Source: Lachnoclostridium sp. UBA5725 (lineage in GTDB: Bacteria; Bacillota; Clostridia; Lachnospirales; Lachnospiraceae). From it: DNA of 64,000 bases. The notes under the pieces are model-generated. The model was not told the origin of the DNA. It ran no database searches and worked only from the letters and a program-made list of their open reading frames with translations. This document shows positions 25,353 to 34,172 of the stretch, in pieces (position 1 is the stretch's first letter; each line of letters starts with the position of its first letter). Position numbers and translations under genes: made by a program. Location: positions 1-64,000 of the forward strand of contig DIGJ01000024.1 in assembly GCA_002419585.1 (NCBI GenBank), in the 5' to 3' direction.

Positions 25353-25754
25353 TTACCAAACAAATGCGAGAACTTCTCCACCTACATTAAGCTTTCTAGC
25401 TTCTTTATCAGTGATTACTCCCTGATTTGTAGAAATGATAGCCGTTCCTAAACCACCAAGTACTCTTGGAAGTTCTTCTGCATTTGCATATACTCTAAGT
25501 CCTGGTTTAGAAATTCTCTTAAGACCAGAAATAATTTTAACGCTTTTGTCAGCACCATATTTTAATGTGATATGGATTGAATTGAATCCACCAACTTCTT
25601 CAACTGAGAAACTCTTAATATAACCTTCTTTTAAAAGAATTTCTGCAATCGCGATTTTCATCTTAGAAGCAGGTACATCAACTGTATCATGTTTTGCAGT
25701 ATTCGCATTACGAATTCTTGTAAGCATATCTGCAATTGGATCGCTCATTGTCAT
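25353..25754 (-). CDS. rpsH: 30S ribosomal protein S8
   Basis: Primary 16S rRNA-binding protein, 133 residues. It starts MTMSDPIADMLTRIRNA and ends GVITDKEARKLNVGGEVLAF. The start at 25754 has AGGAGG 9 nt upstream, so a 13-residue in-frame extension into rpsN is rejected. The 130-bp gap before rplF is longer than elsewhere in this cluster. Confidence 0.99.
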   Translation of the reverse strand: MTMSDPIADMLTRIRNANTAKHDTVDVPASKMKIAIAEILLKEGYIKSFSVEEVGGFNSIHITLKYGADKSVKIISGLKRISKPGLRVYANAEELPRVLGGLGTAIISTNQGVITDKEARKLNVGGEVLAFVW

Positions 25755-25770
25755 TTCGTTATTCCTCCTT

Positions 25771-25956
25771 CTACCAACTTGCTTTTTTAACACCAGGAAT
25801 CTGGCCTTTGTATGCTAATTCACGGAAGCAAATTCTGCAAATTCCGTATTTTCTTAAGTAAGCATGTGGACGGCCACAAATTCTGCAACGAGTATATTCT
25901 CTCGTAGAAAATTTTGCAGGGCGTTGTTGTTTCACTTTCATTGAAGTCTTAGCCAT
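25771..25956 (-). CDS. rpsN: 30S ribosomal protein S14, zinc type
   Basis: A 61-residue S14 of the short, zinc-binding class. Two CxxC pairs (CRICGRP and CRICFRELA) form a zinc knuckle; the C-terminus GQIPGVKKASW is characteristic. Located between rplE and rpsH. Confidence 0.99.
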   Translation of the reverse strand: MAKTSMKVKQQRPAKFSTREYTRCRICGRPHAYLRKYGICRICFRELAYKGQIPGVKKASW

Positions 25957-25972
25957 GAAATTTACCTCCTAA

Positions 25973-26512
25973 TTATTTTTGAAATGGCATACCAAATTGT
26001 GTTAATAATTCACGAGCTTCTTCATCTGTTTCCGCTGTTGTAACAAAAATGATATCCATACCTCTTACCTTATCGATTTTATCATATTCGATTTCAGGGA
26101 AGATTAATTGTTCTTTAATACCAAGTGCATAGTTACCTCTTCCGTCGAATGCGTTAGGGTTAACACCTCTAAAGTCACGTACACGTGGTAATGACAAGTT
26201 GATTAAACGATCCGCGAATTCATACATCTTTTCGCCTCTCAGAGTAACCTTACATCCGATTGCCATACCTTCTCTAATTTTGAAGTTAGCTACAGACTTT
26301 TTAGCTCTTGTAAGAACTGCTTTCTGTCCTGAGATAGTTTCAAGATCTTTTACAGCAGATTCTAATACTTTTGCGTTGTCTTTTGCTTCACCAACGCCCA
26401 TATTGATAACAATTTTTTCAAGTTTTGGTACTTGCATAACGTTCTTATATCCGAACTTCTTTGTCATACCATCAACGATTTCATTCAAATAAGTTTCTTT
26501 TAAACGAGTCAA
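25973..26512 (-). CDS. rplE: 50S ribosomal protein L5
   Basis: 5S rRNA-binding 50S protein, 179 residues from the chosen start, exactly the common length. The start is a TTG (26510-26512) giving MTRLKETYLNEIVDGM, with GGAGG 8 nt upstream. The first in-frame ATG, 12 codons upstream, would overlap rplX and has no such site. Motifs include KIVINMGVGEAKDNAK and LPRVRDFRGVNPNAFDGRGN. Confidence 0.98.
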   Translation of the reverse strand: MTRLKETYLNEIVDGMTKKFGYKNVMQVPKLEKIVINMGVGEAKDNAKVLESAVKDLETISGQKAVLTRAKKSVANFKIREGMAIGCKVTLRGEKMYEFADRLINLSLPRVRDFRGVNPNAFDGRGNYALGIKEQLIFPEIEYDKIDKVRGMDIIFVTTAETDEEARELLTQFGMPFQK

Positions 26513-26534
26513 CGTAATTGTCCTCCTCTCTAGA

Positions 26535-26840
26535 TTAGTCAATAACATCGCCAGTTGATTTTGCTACACGAACTTTTTTATCGCCGTCTAAGCTAAATCC
26601 AACTCTAGTTGCTTTGCCTTTATTTACATACATAACGTTTGAAATATCAATTGCTGCTTCCTGATGGATAATTCCACCATTTGGATTAGACTGGCTTGGT
26701 TTTGCATGTTTAGTTACAGTGTTAATACCTTCAACGATAACTTTACCGTCTTTCACTGACATAACCTTGCCTTCTTTACCTTTATCTTTTCCAGTGATTA
26801 CTTTAACTGTATCACCTTTTTTAATTTTGCTAGTTGCCAC
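26535..26840 (-). CDS. rplX: 50S ribosomal protein L24
   Basis: Assembly initiator of the 50S subunit, 101 residues. A KOW motif (KGDTVKVITGKDKGKEGKVM) lies at the N-terminus; NTVTKHAKPSQSNPNGGIIH follows. It follows rplN by 14 bp. Confidence 0.99.
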   Translation of the reverse strand: MATSKIKKGDTVKVITGKDKGKEGKVMSVKDGKVIVEGINTVTKHAKPSQSNPNGGIIHQEAAIDISNVMYVNKGKATRVGFSLDGDKKVRVAKSTGDVID

Positions 26841-26854
26841 CTATCGACACCTCC

Positions 26855-27223
26855 TTATAATACTTCTGGTGCTAATGAAACGATTTTCATGAATTGTTTT
26901 TCTCTTAATTCTCTTGCAACTGGTCCAAAGATACGAGTTCCTTTTGGATTTTTGTCATCTTTAATGATAACTGCTGCATTTTCATCAAATCTTATATAAG
27001 AACCATCTTTACGACGGCTTTCTTTAACTGTACGAACAACTACGGCTTTCACAACATCGCCTTTTTTTACAACGCCACCTGGTGTTGCATCTTTAACCGC
27101 AGCAACGATGATATCGCCAATTGCCGCATATCTTCTAGTTGATCCGCCTAATACACGAATGCAAAGTAATTCTTTAGCACCGGTATTATCAGCAACTTTA
27201 AGTCTTGATTCCTGTTGAATCAT
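26855..27223 (-). CDS. rplN: 50S ribosomal protein L14
   Basis: Intersubunit-bridge 50S protein, 122 residues, the standard length. MIQQESRLKVADNTGAKELL at the N-terminus and ARELREKQFMKIVSLAPEVL at the C-terminus are strongly conserved. The 92-bp gap from rpsQ contains no clear terminator. Confidence 0.99.
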   Translation of the reverse strand: MIQQESRLKVADNTGAKELLCIRVLGGSTRRYAAIGDIIVAAVKDATPGGVVKKGDVVKAVVVRTVKESRRKDGSYIRFDENAAVIIKDDKNPKGTRIFGPVARELREKQFMKIVSLAPEVL

Positions 27224-27315
27224 AGCTTAGTTCTCCTTTCTCGCTAACAGCTTGGCCTGAGCCAATCTGCATTCCTTACAATTTCACTATTGCAGTTGCG
27301 TGAAATCATTTGGTC

Positions 27316-27570
27316 TTATTTAGCTTTCTCAATAATCTCTACAAGTCTCCATCTTTTATCTTTTGATAATGGTCTTGTTTCCATAACTTTTACTCTATCG
27401 CCGATTTGGCATTCGTTGTTTTCGTCATGAGCCTTTAATTTATAAGTTCTCTTAACGATTTTGCTGTAAAGTGGATGCTTTACATGATCAACAACTGCAA
27501 CAACGATTGTTTTATCCATTTTATCACTTACTACTTTACCAGTACGTGTTTTTCTTAAATTTCTTTCCAC
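27316..27570 (-). CDS. rpsQ: 30S ribosomal protein S17
   Basis: OB-fold primary 16S rRNA-binding protein, 84 residues. KTRTGKVVSDKMDKTIVVAV and VKVMETRPLSKDKRWRLVEI are diagnostic. It lies between rpmC and rplN. Confidence 0.99.
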   Translation of the reverse strand: MERNLRKTRTGKVVSDKMDKTIVVAVVDHVKHPLYSKIVKRTYKLKAHDENNECQIGDRVKVMETRPLSKDKRWRLVEIIEKAK

Positions 27571-27636
27571 AACAAATTCTCCTTTCTATCAATTGAGATA
27601 TAACAACGGTTATTATTTCTTGCTTAAAATAATTTC

Positions 27637-27834
27637 TTATTTAATGGAAGAAATAACAGTTTGAATTCTAGCGATGTTTTTTCTAACTTCTTTAATTCTA
27701 CCTGTGTTTTCTAACTGATTTGTTGCGTTTTGGAATCTTAAATTAAAAAGTTCCTTTTTAGCAGCTACTAAATCCTCATTTAATTCAGCAGCGGATTTAT
27801 TCTTAATATCTTCTACGAATGTCTTACTCTTCAC
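27637..27834 (-). CDS. rpmC: 50S ribosomal protein L29
   Basis: Two-helix 50S protein at the tunnel exit, 65 residues. The start is best placed at GTG 27834 (MKSKTFVEDIKNKSAAEL), 8 nt after AGGAGG. A GTG three codons upstream lies too close to the Shine-Dalgarno. It overlaps the end of rplP by 11 bp. KKELFNLRFQNATNQLENTG is the conserved central stretch. Confidence 0.98.
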   Translation of the reverse strand: MKSKTFVEDIKNKSAAELNEDLVAAKKELFNLRFQNATNQLENTGRIKEVRKNIARIQTVISSIK

Positions 27835-28261
27835 TGCCCGCACCTCCTTCTAAGTCTGCGCGAGAAACTACTTTACATTTTACCGGTAATTTATGTGTCG
27901 CAAGACGTAACGCTTCTCTAGCTACCTCTTCAGGCACGCCTGAGATTTCGAACATTACACGTCCTGGTTTAACTACTGCTACCCAATATTCAAGAGAGCC
28001 TTTACCGGAACCCATACGAGTTTCAGCTGGTTTATTTGTTACTGGTTTATCTGGGAAAATTTTGATCCAAACTTTACCACCACGTTTGATATAACGAGTC
28101 ATAGCTACACGGGCAGCTTCAATCTGATTTGATTTAATCCATGCTGGCTCCATAGCCACAATACCGTATTCACCGTTAGAAATTGTATTACCTCTGGAAG
28201 CTTTACCCTTCATAGAGCCACGAAATTGCTTACGGCGTTTTACTCTTTTAGGCATTAACAT
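27824..28261 (-). CDS. rplP: 50S ribosomal protein L16
   Basis: 50S protein near the A-site tRNA elbow, 145 residues. It starts MLMPKRVKRRKQFRGSMKGK and has the conserved KVWIKIFPDKPVTNKPAETR and MGSGKGSLEYWVAVVKPGR. The ATG overlaps the rpsC stop (TAATG), suggesting translational coupling. Confidence 0.99.
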   Translation of the reverse strand: MLMPKRVKRRKQFRGSMKGKASRGNTISNGEYGIVAMEPAWIKSNQIEAARVAMTRYIKRGGKVWIKIFPDKPVTNKPAETRMGSGKGSLEYWVAVVKPGRVMFEISGVPEEVAREALRLATHKLPVKCKVVSRADLEGGAGSEE

Positions 28262-28929
28262 TATTTATCGCTCCCTTCCTTATTTGATACTCTAGGTGCT
28301 TTTGTTGGAAGAACTTCACCTTGGTAAATCCAAACTTTAACACCAACTTTACCATAAGTTGTGTTTGCTTCTGCAAATCCATAATCGATGTCTGCACGTA
28401 ATGTCTGAAGTGGAATAGTACCATCGCTATAGAACTCGGTACGAGCCATATCAGCACCGCCAAGACGTCCAGCAACTGCTGTTTTAATTCCAAGAGCACC
28501 AGATTTCATTGTTCTTGACATCGTTGATTTCATAGCTCTACGGAAAGAGATACGATTTTCAAGCTGTGCTGCAATGTTTTCTGCTACTAACTGAGCATTG
28601 TTGTCTGGTCTTTTGATTTCTTTGATATCAACTAAAACTTTACTTGCTGTAAATTTAGCTAACTCTGCTTTCAATTTTTCAATTTCAGCTCCACCTTTAC
28701 CGATAACTACACCAGGTTTTGCTGTATGAATAATAACTTTTACTCTATCTGCAGATCTTTCAATTTCAATCTTAGCAACACCAGCGCTATAAAGTTTTTT
28801 CTTTAAGAACTTTCTGATGTTGTAATCTTCAACTAAGTTGTCTGCGAAATCAGCTTCTGCAAACCATCTGGAATCCCAGTCGCTGATAACTCCAACTCTT
28901 AAGCCATGAGGATTAACTTTTTGTCCCAT
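28261..28929 (-). CDS. rpsC: 30S ribosomal protein S3
   Basis: 30S head protein at the mRNA entry site, 222 residues. MGQKVNPHGLRVGVISDWDS, the KH domain with PGVVIGKGGAEIEKLKAELA, and the C-terminal domain with DIDYGFAEANTTYGKVGVKV are present. It follows rplV by 11 bp. Confidence 0.99.
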   Translation of the reverse strand: MGQKVNPHGLRVGVISDWDSRWFAEADFADNLVEDYNIRKFLKKKLYSAGVAKIEIERSADRVKVIIHTAKPGVVIGKGGAEIEKLKAELAKFTASKVLVDIKEIKRPDNNAQLVAENIAAQLENRISFRRAMKSTMSRTMKSGALGIKTAVAGRLGGADMARTEFYSDGTIPLQTLRADIDYGFAEANTTYGKVGVKVWIYQGEVLPTKAPRVSNKEGSDK

Positions 28930-28940
28930 GTTTTACCTCC

Positions 28941-29330
28941 TTATCTTTCATCAAGCACAACTGTTATGTGGCTCATTCTTTTTTCAATTCGATAAGCTCT
29001 ACCTTGTGCTCTTGGTTTGATTCTCTTCATTGTTGGTCCTTTATTTGCAAAACAAGCTGCAACATAAAGATTTTCTGGATTCATTCCATTATTGTTTTCA
29101 GCATTTGCAATTGCTGATTTTAAAATCTTCTCGATTAATGATGACGCATATCTTGGATTGTAAGCTAAAATACCAAGTGCTGTTTGTACATCCTTGCCTC
29201 TGATGGCATCTAATACGAAACAAGCTTTTTGTACAGACACTCTAGCGTAAGATAACTTAGCAGATGGTCTTGTTTCTCTATTGTTCTCGTTTCTTTCTCT
29301 TTTGATTTGAGATCTATGTCCCTTTGCCAT
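28941..29330 (-). CDS. rplV: 50S ribosomal protein L22
   Basis: 50S protein lining the exit tunnel, 129 residues. It contains ARVSVQKACFVLDAIRGKDV and the beta-hairpin with IKPRAQGRAYRIEKRMSHIT, the site of macrolide-resistance changes in other species. The charged N-terminus (KRERNENNRETRPSAK) is slightly extended. Confidence 0.99.
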   Translation of the reverse strand: MAKGHRSQIKRERNENNRETRPSAKLSYARVSVQKACFVLDAIRGKDVQTALGILAYNPRYASSLIEKILKSAIANAENNNGMNPENLYVAACFANKGPTMKRIKPRAQGRAYRIEKRMSHITVVLDER

Positions 29331-29380
29331 GGATGAAGCCTCCTTTCAAATTCTATATACTAGTTTAATAGGGCGACGAA

Positions 29381-29659
29381 TTATTTACGTCCCTTTTTCT
29401 CATCCTTACCATGTCCTCTGTAAGTTCTTGTTGCTACGAATTCACCGAGTTTGTGTCCTACCATGTCTTCTGTTACATATACAGGTACATGTCTTCTACC
29501 ATCATGTACTGCAAATGTGTGACCAACAAATGTTGGGAAGATTGTGGAACGACGTGACCAGGTTTTGATAACTTGTTTATCGCCTGCTGCGTTTAAAGCG
29601 TCTACTTTTCTAAGTAAACAAGCGTCAGCGAATGGTCCCTTCTTTAATGAACGTGCCAT
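29381..29659 (-). CDS. rpsS: 30S ribosomal protein S19
   Basis: 30S head protein, 92 residues. MARSLKKGPFADACLLRKVD, WSRRSTIFPTFVGHTFAVHD and GHKLGEFVATRTYRGHGKDE are diagnostic. Located between rplB and rplV. Confidence 0.99.
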   Translation of the reverse strand: MARSLKKGPFADACLLRKVDALNAAGDKQVIKTWSRRSTIFPTFVGHTFAVHDGRRHVPVYVTEDMVGHKLGEFVATRTYRGHGKDEKKGRK

Positions 29660-29691
29660 GAAATTACCTCCTATTTATTCAACGCCAAGCC

Positions 29692-30543
29692 TTATTTTGA
29701 TAAAGCTTTACCATCTCTTCTTCTTACTATCATCTTGTTAGATTGTTTCTTTTTCTTTCTTGTCTTTAAACCAAGAGCAGGTTTACCCCAAGGTGTACAT
29801 GGACCAGAACGACCGATACCAGCCTTTCCTTCACCACCACCGTGTGGATGGTCATTAGGGTTCATTACAGAACCACGAACAGTTGGGCGAATACCCATAT
29901 GACGTTTACGACCAGCTTTACCGATGTTAATTAACTCGTGATCAGCGTTTCCTACTTGACCTACCGTTGCTCTACAGATGATAGGCACCATTCTCATTTC
30001 GCCGGAAGGAAGACGAAGTGTTGCATATTTTCCTTCTTTCGCCATAAGCTGAGCGCTATTACCAGCAGAACGAACCATCTGTCCGCCTCTTCCTGGATAC
30101 AATTCGATGTTGTGTACTAATGTACCAACTGGAATATTTTCTAATGGTAAGCAGTTTCCTACTCTAACTTCGGCTTCTGCACCATTCATAACCTTCTGTC
30201 CAACTTTTAATCCGTTAGGAGCAAGGATATATGCTTTTTCACCGTCTGCATAACAAATCAATGCAATGTTAGCTGTTCTGTTTGGATCATATTCAACGGT
30301 TTTAACAACTGCTGGAATACCGTCTTTGCTATTTCTTTTAAAATCAATAATTCTATATTTTCTTTTTGCTCCGCCACCGCGGTGTCTAACTGTAATTTTT
30401 CCTTGATTGTTACGACCAGCTGTCTTCTTATTAGAAGATACAAGTAATGATTTTTCCGGTGTATCTGTTGTTATTTCTGAAAAATCAGAGCTAGTCATAT
30501 GTCTTCTGGAAGGTGTATATGGGTTAAACTTCTTAATTCCCAT
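29692..30543 (-). CDS. rplB: 50S ribosomal protein L2
   Basis: Core 50S protein needed for subunit association and peptidyl transfer, 283 residues. It starts MGIKKFNPYTPSRRHMTS at 30543 with AGGAG upstream; a 20-residue upstream extension is not L2-like. The C-terminal GSVMNPNDHPHGGGEGKAG holds the conserved His near the peptidyl-transferase centre. Confidence 0.99.
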   Translation of the reverse strand: MGIKKFNPYTPSRRHMTSSDFSEITTDTPEKSLLVSSNKKTAGRNNQGKITVRHRGGGAKRKYRIIDFKRNSKDGIPAVVKTVEYDPNRTANIALICYADGEKAYILAPNGLKVGQKVMNGAEAEVRVGNCLPLENIPVGTLVHNIELYPGRGGQMVRSAGNSAQLMAKEGKYATLRLPSGEMRMVPIICRATVGQVGNADHELINIGKAGRKRHMGIRPTVRGSVMNPNDHPHGGGEGKAGIGRSGPCTPWGKPALGLKTRKKKKQSNKMIVRRRDGKALSK

Positions 30544-30634
30544 GATAATTCTCCTTTCACATTGTTTCTCCCTTTGGTCGAAACATTGGAAGTTTGTAAA
30601 CAAACTTCAATCTTAATCCCTTAGGGGTCTTTTA

Positions 30635-30934
30635 TTATAGTCCTTCGAAAATTTCGATATCTTTACTATCTTGTGTTAACTGAACGATAGCTTTCTTTCT
30701 TTTCGCTGTTTTTCCTGATGTAGCACCACGTCTACGTGTTTTTCCATCAAGATTCATTGTATTTACACGTTTCACTTTTGTTCCTTCGAACATTTTTTCA
30801 ACAGCGTCTTTAATCTGAGTCTTTGTTGCATCTGTATGAACAGAGAAAGTATATTTTTTCTCGCCCATAGCATTCATACTCTTTTCAGTTACGATTGGAG
30901 CAAGGATCACATCATAATATTTTAAATCTGCCAT
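30635..30934 (-). CDS. rplW: 50S ribosomal protein L23
   Basis: Exit-tunnel rim protein and docking site for trigger factor and SRP, 99 residues. VILAPIVTEKSMNAMGEKKY and the central loop VKRVNTMNLDGKTRRRG are typical. The ATG overlaps the rplD stop by one base. Confidence 0.99.
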   Translation of the reverse strand: MADLKYYDVILAPIVTEKSMNAMGEKKYTFSVHTDATKTQIKDAVEKMFEGTKVKRVNTMNLDGKTRRRGATSGKTAKRKKAIVQLTQDSKDIEIFEGL

Positions 30935-31554
30935 TATGCGTACACCTCCTCAAGTTTTGCTACAGCATCTTTTGTGATAACTACAGTATCATATTTTAAG
31001 ATGTCATATACGTTAATTGTGTTAGAAAATGATGTTCTTACAGCTGGAATGTTTCTAGCGGAAAGTAATACATTTTCGTCTTTTTCAGCAATAACAACTA
31101 AAGCTTTGTTTACCTTTAAGTTGTTAAGTACTGCTACCATTTTTTTAGTTTTTACGGAATCGAATTTCAATTCATCAAGTACCAACAATTTGCTTTCCAT
31201 TACTCTAGATGTTAAAGCGGAACGAATCGCTGCTGCTTTTTCCTTCTTATTCATCTTGAAAGAGTAATCTCTTGGCTTTGGAGCAAATACAACTCCACCA
31301 CCTGTCCATTGTGGAGATCTTGTTGAACCCTGTCTTGCATGACCAGTTCCTTTTTGTTTCCAAGGTTTCTTTCCACCACCACGTACTTCAGCACGTGTCT
31401 TAGCGCTCTGTGTTCCCTGACGCTTATTTGCAAGTTGTGAAACAACTGCCATGTGAACTAAATGTTCATTTATTGGAGCAGCAAATACGTTATCGTTGAG
31501 TTCTAAAGAACCAACTTCTTTGCCTTCCATGTTGTAAACAGATACGTTTGCCAT
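30934..31554 (-). CDS. rplD: 50S ribosomal protein L4
   Basis: 50S tunnel protein, 206 residues. It has VSQLANKRQGTQSAKTRAEV and the loop GGGKKPWKQKGTGHARQGST that reaches the tunnel constriction. L4 is the autoregulator of the S10 operon in enterobacteria. Whether it acts on the long leader upstream of rpsJ here is unknown. Confidence 0.99.
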   Translation of the reverse strand: MANVSVYNMEGKEVGSLELNDNVFAAPINEHLVHMAVVSQLANKRQGTQSAKTRAEVRGGGKKPWKQKGTGHARQGSTRSPQWTGGGVVFAPKPRDYSFKMNKKEKAAAIRSALTSRVMESKLLVLDELKFDSVKTKKMVAVLNNLKVNKALVVIAEKDENVLLSARNIPAVRTSFSNTINVYDILKYDTVVITKDAVAKLEEVYA

Positions 31555-31579
31555 CTGTGTAGTCCTCCTTCCTTAAAGC

Positions 31580-32212
31580 TTAGTTTGCCTTTACTGATTC
31601 TTTTAACATTACGGTTGACTTCTTAGGTCCAGGTATTGCACCTTTTACTAAGATTAAGTTGTTTTCAACATCAATTCTAACGATTTCAAGATTCTGTGTT
31701 GTAACTCTTACAGCACCCATATGACCTGGCATATGTTTTCCCTTGAATACCTTACTAGGATCGGAACAAGCTCCATTAGAACCTGCATGTCTGTGGAACT
31801 TAGAACCATGAGCCATAGGTCCTCTGGATTGATTGTGACGTTTGATTGCGCCCTGGAATCCTTTACCTTTTGACTTTGCTGTTGCATCGATCTTATCGCC
31901 TTCAGCGAAGATATCAGCTTTGATTTCTTGTCCTACCGCATACTCTTCAGAATTGTCAAACTTAAATTCTTTAAGATATCTCTTATTTGCAACACCAGCT
32001 TTTGCGAAGTGTCCTTTTTTAGGTTTGTTGACTAATTTTTCTCTAATTTCGCCATAACCCACCTGCACTGCTTTGTATCCATCATTTTCAACTGTCTTAA
32101 TCTGTGTAACCACACATGGACCAGCTTGCAATACAGTTACTGGAGTTAACACTCCGTTTTCATTGAAGATTTGAGTCATTCCGACTTTTGTTGCTAAAAT
32201 AGCTTTCTGCAT
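31580..32212 (-). CDS. rplC: 50S ribosomal protein L3
   Basis: Assembly-initiating 50S protein, 210 residues. It starts MQKAILATKVGMTQIFNENG and contains KGKGFQGAIKRHNQSRGPMA and GSNGACSDPSKVFKGKHMPG, the region near the peptidyl-transferase centre. It follows rpsJ after 185 bp, a rather long gap without a visible gene. Confidence 0.99.
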   Translation of the reverse strand: MQKAILATKVGMTQIFNENGVLTPVTVLQAGPCVVTQIKTVENDGYKAVQVGYGEIREKLVNKPKKGHFAKAGVANKRYLKEFKFDNSEEYAVGQEIKADIFAEGDKIDATAKSKGKGFQGAIKRHNQSRGPMAHGSKFHRHAGSNGACSDPSKVFKGKHMPGHMGAVRVTTQNLEIVRIDVENNLILVKGAIPGPKKSTVMLKESVKAN

Positions 32213-32397
32213 ATCGCACCTCCTATTTAATCTACAGCGGAACGCTTGGATAAAATCCTACGTTCATCCTAGATGGCTATACACCCGAGTGCTTGGTATC
32301 CTAAGCATATGCTTACTATTGTTTGCCTACGCTTTTTTGTTGCTTGGACTCACTTATATATAAACCCTAAGGATTTGTTCTTAATTCATTTTGTTTC

Positions 32398-32715
32398 TTA
32401 TTTCTGTTTCATCTTGATGTCAATACTAACACCTGCAGGCATTTCTAATCTTGATAATGCATCTACCGTTTTCTGTGATGGTGTCATGATGTCAATCAAT
32501 CTCTTGTGTGTTCTTTGTTCGAACTGTTCTCTAGAATCTTTGTATTTGTGAACCGCTCTTAAAATAGTAACAACTTCCTTTTTTGTTGGAAGAGGTACCG
32601 GTCCGCTCACCTTTGATCCTGTTTTCTTTACAGTTTCGATAATCTTTCCAGCAGATGCATCGATTAATTGATGATCATATGCCTTTAGTGTGATTCTCAT
32701 TACTTGACTTGCCAT
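32398..32715 (-). CDS. rpsJ: 30S ribosomal protein S10
   Basis: 30S head protein, also the NusE antitermination factor, 105 residues. MASQVMRITLKAYDHQLIDA and the loop VSGPVPLPTKKEVVTILRAV are diagnostic. The start at 32715 has GGAGG upstream; the preceding in-frame codons are leader RNA. First gene of the super-operon. Confidence 0.99.
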   Translation of the reverse strand: MASQVMRITLKAYDHQLIDASAGKIIETVKKTGSKVSGPVPLPTKKEVVTILRAVHKYKDSREQFEQRTHKRLIDIMTPSQKTVDALSRLEMPAGVSIDIKMKQK

Positions 32716-32955
32716 AAAAAAAGCCGCCTCCTTTTCGCACTTAATTTCAGTACGACAAGTGGTGACTGTACACTCATCCGTGTGTATCACAGGAACATGT
32801 CCTCGTAATCCATAACACGTTTATCTGCATAATTGCAGAAAATATCTGTTTGTACAGTGACTTGTCGCCAGTTTCCTAACTTGACATTCGCTCCACGGAA
32901 AACCTACCACTAGGTGGTAGCAACCTCTCGCTTCACCGCTATCATGTCACAGCAC
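32716..32955 (-). promoter_or_regulatory. Structured leader RNA of the S10 operon
   Basis: About 240 nt of untranslated RNA upstream of rpsJ. GACAAGT and ACTGTACA (32754-32772) pair with TGTACAGT and ACTTGTC (32851-32866), enclosing TCTGCA/TGCAGA (32824-32839). A separate perfect hairpin CTACCAC/GTGGTAG lies at 32904-32920. Ribosomal leaders at this position are known in Firmicutes; the ligand is not established by this sequence. Confidence 0.65.
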
Positions 32956-32960
32956 TAATC

Positions 32961-32989
32961 AGTATACACCCATTCTGCAAGTTATGCAA
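32961..32989 (-). promoter_or_regulatory. Promoter of the S10 operon
   Basis: Minus-strand TTGCAT (32984-32989), a 17-nt spacer and TATACT (32961-32966). It is the main candidate promoter for the cluster from rpsJ to infA. Confidence 0.8.
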
Positions 32990-33082
32990 GTATTTTTTAT
33001 TTAATTTTAATATTTTTTTTAATGTATTCAAAACTTATTATTTTATTCAATTTAGCATTCAATTGAGCAGAAAGATTTCGTC

Positions 33083-33946
33083 CTATTTTTTACTCCATCT
33101 GCCACTTGCTCCACAAGGAAGCACCAAACCATTCCCTGAAACCGGAAGTCCTACCTCCTGCGCTTCTACACTACCACCAAATTCAGGTACAATTGCTGTC
33201 CCTATCATATAGGAAAGAACTGCTGGCTGTAATCCGGTTGTATACGAATTTATCAAGAAGAATACGGCCTCCTTTGAAAGGATTTGCGTACATAGTTTGA
33301 TAAACGGATAAATCTGTTCTTCGATTTTCCAAATCTCTCCCTTTGGTCCTCTTCCATAAGAAGGTGGATCCATTATGATTGCATCGTATTTGTTACCGCG
33401 ACGCATTTCTCGTTCCACAAATTTTACACAGTCATCAACGATCCAACGAATTGGCGCATCGGATAGTCCGGATAGGGCGGCATTTTCTTTTGCCCAGGTT
33501 ACCATTCCTTTTGAAGCATCTACATGCGTTACGGATGCACCAGCTTTTGCCGCTGCACAGGTGGCGCCTCCGGTATACGCAAATAAGTTGAGTACTTTTA
33601 CCGGTCTGCCGGCTTTTTTAATCTTATCACTGAACCAATCCCAATTGGTTGCTTGTTCCGGGAACAAGCCAGTATGCTTAAAATTAAATGGTTGAAGGTT
33701 AAAACTAAGATCTTTATAATGAATCTGCCACTGCTTTGGTAAATCAAAGAATTCCCATTCTCCACCACCTTTGCTGCTTCTGTGATAATGAGCATTTGGT
33801 TTTTTCCATGCAGGGTTTTTCTTCGGTGTATCCCATAATACCTGCGGGTCTGGCCTTACTAATTTATATTCTCCCCAACGTTCTAATTTCTCTCCATTGG
33901 AGCAATCGATGACTTCATAATCATTCCATCCGTCTGCAATCCACAT
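33083..33946 (-). CDS. Class I SAM-dependent methyltransferase, RlmI/RlmK-like
   Basis: A 287-residue cytosolic Rossmann-fold methyltransferase. The SAM-binding motif I is VLNLFAYTGGATCAAAKAGA with the acidic VTHVDASKG following; motif IV is AIIMDPPSYGRG, the DPPS/Y form of rRNA base methyltransferases. It lacks the N-terminal PUA domain of RlmI. The likely target is rRNA, but this is inferred from family resemblance. It is transcribed divergently from the pspA operon. Confidence 0.88.
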   Translation of the reverse strand: MWIADGWNDYEVIDCSNGEKLERWGEYKLVRPDPQVLWDTPKKNPAWKKPNAHYHRSSKGGGEWEFFDLPKQWQIHYKDLSFNLQPFNFKHTGLFPEQATNWDWFSDKIKKAGRPVKVLNLFAYTGGATCAAAKAGASVTHVDASKGMVTWAKENAALSGLSDAPIRWIVDDCVKFVEREMRRGNKYDAIIMDPPSYGRGPKGEIWKIEEQIYPFIKLCTQILSKEAVFFLINSYTTGLQPAVLSYMIGTAIVPEFGGSVEAQEVGLPVSGNGLVLPCGASGRWSKK

Positions 33947-34092
33947 ATTCTTCTCTCTTTCCTAAATCAAAATCAATATATATAAAAATACTATAGCTTC
34001 TTAAAAGTGTCAAGCAATACAAGGTCTATTGCCTATTTTAAGGATGCGAACTCATATTTGATGCAAAAATTGCATAGTAAGTCTTATAGCCC

Positions 34093-34121
34093 TTGATTCT
34101 TACAAAAAAAAACACTAAAAT
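34093..34121 (+). promoter_or_regulatory. Possible promoter of the pspA operon
   Basis: TTGATT (34093-34098), a 17-nt spacer and TAAAAT (34116-34121) lie about 50 bp upstream of pspA. In Bacillus the equivalent operon uses an ECF sigma factor; no such motif is obvious here. Confidence 0.45.
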
Positions 34122-34172
34122 AGAGATTGAAAACTAAGAATCTGTCACCACCACCACATGGAGGAGTATATT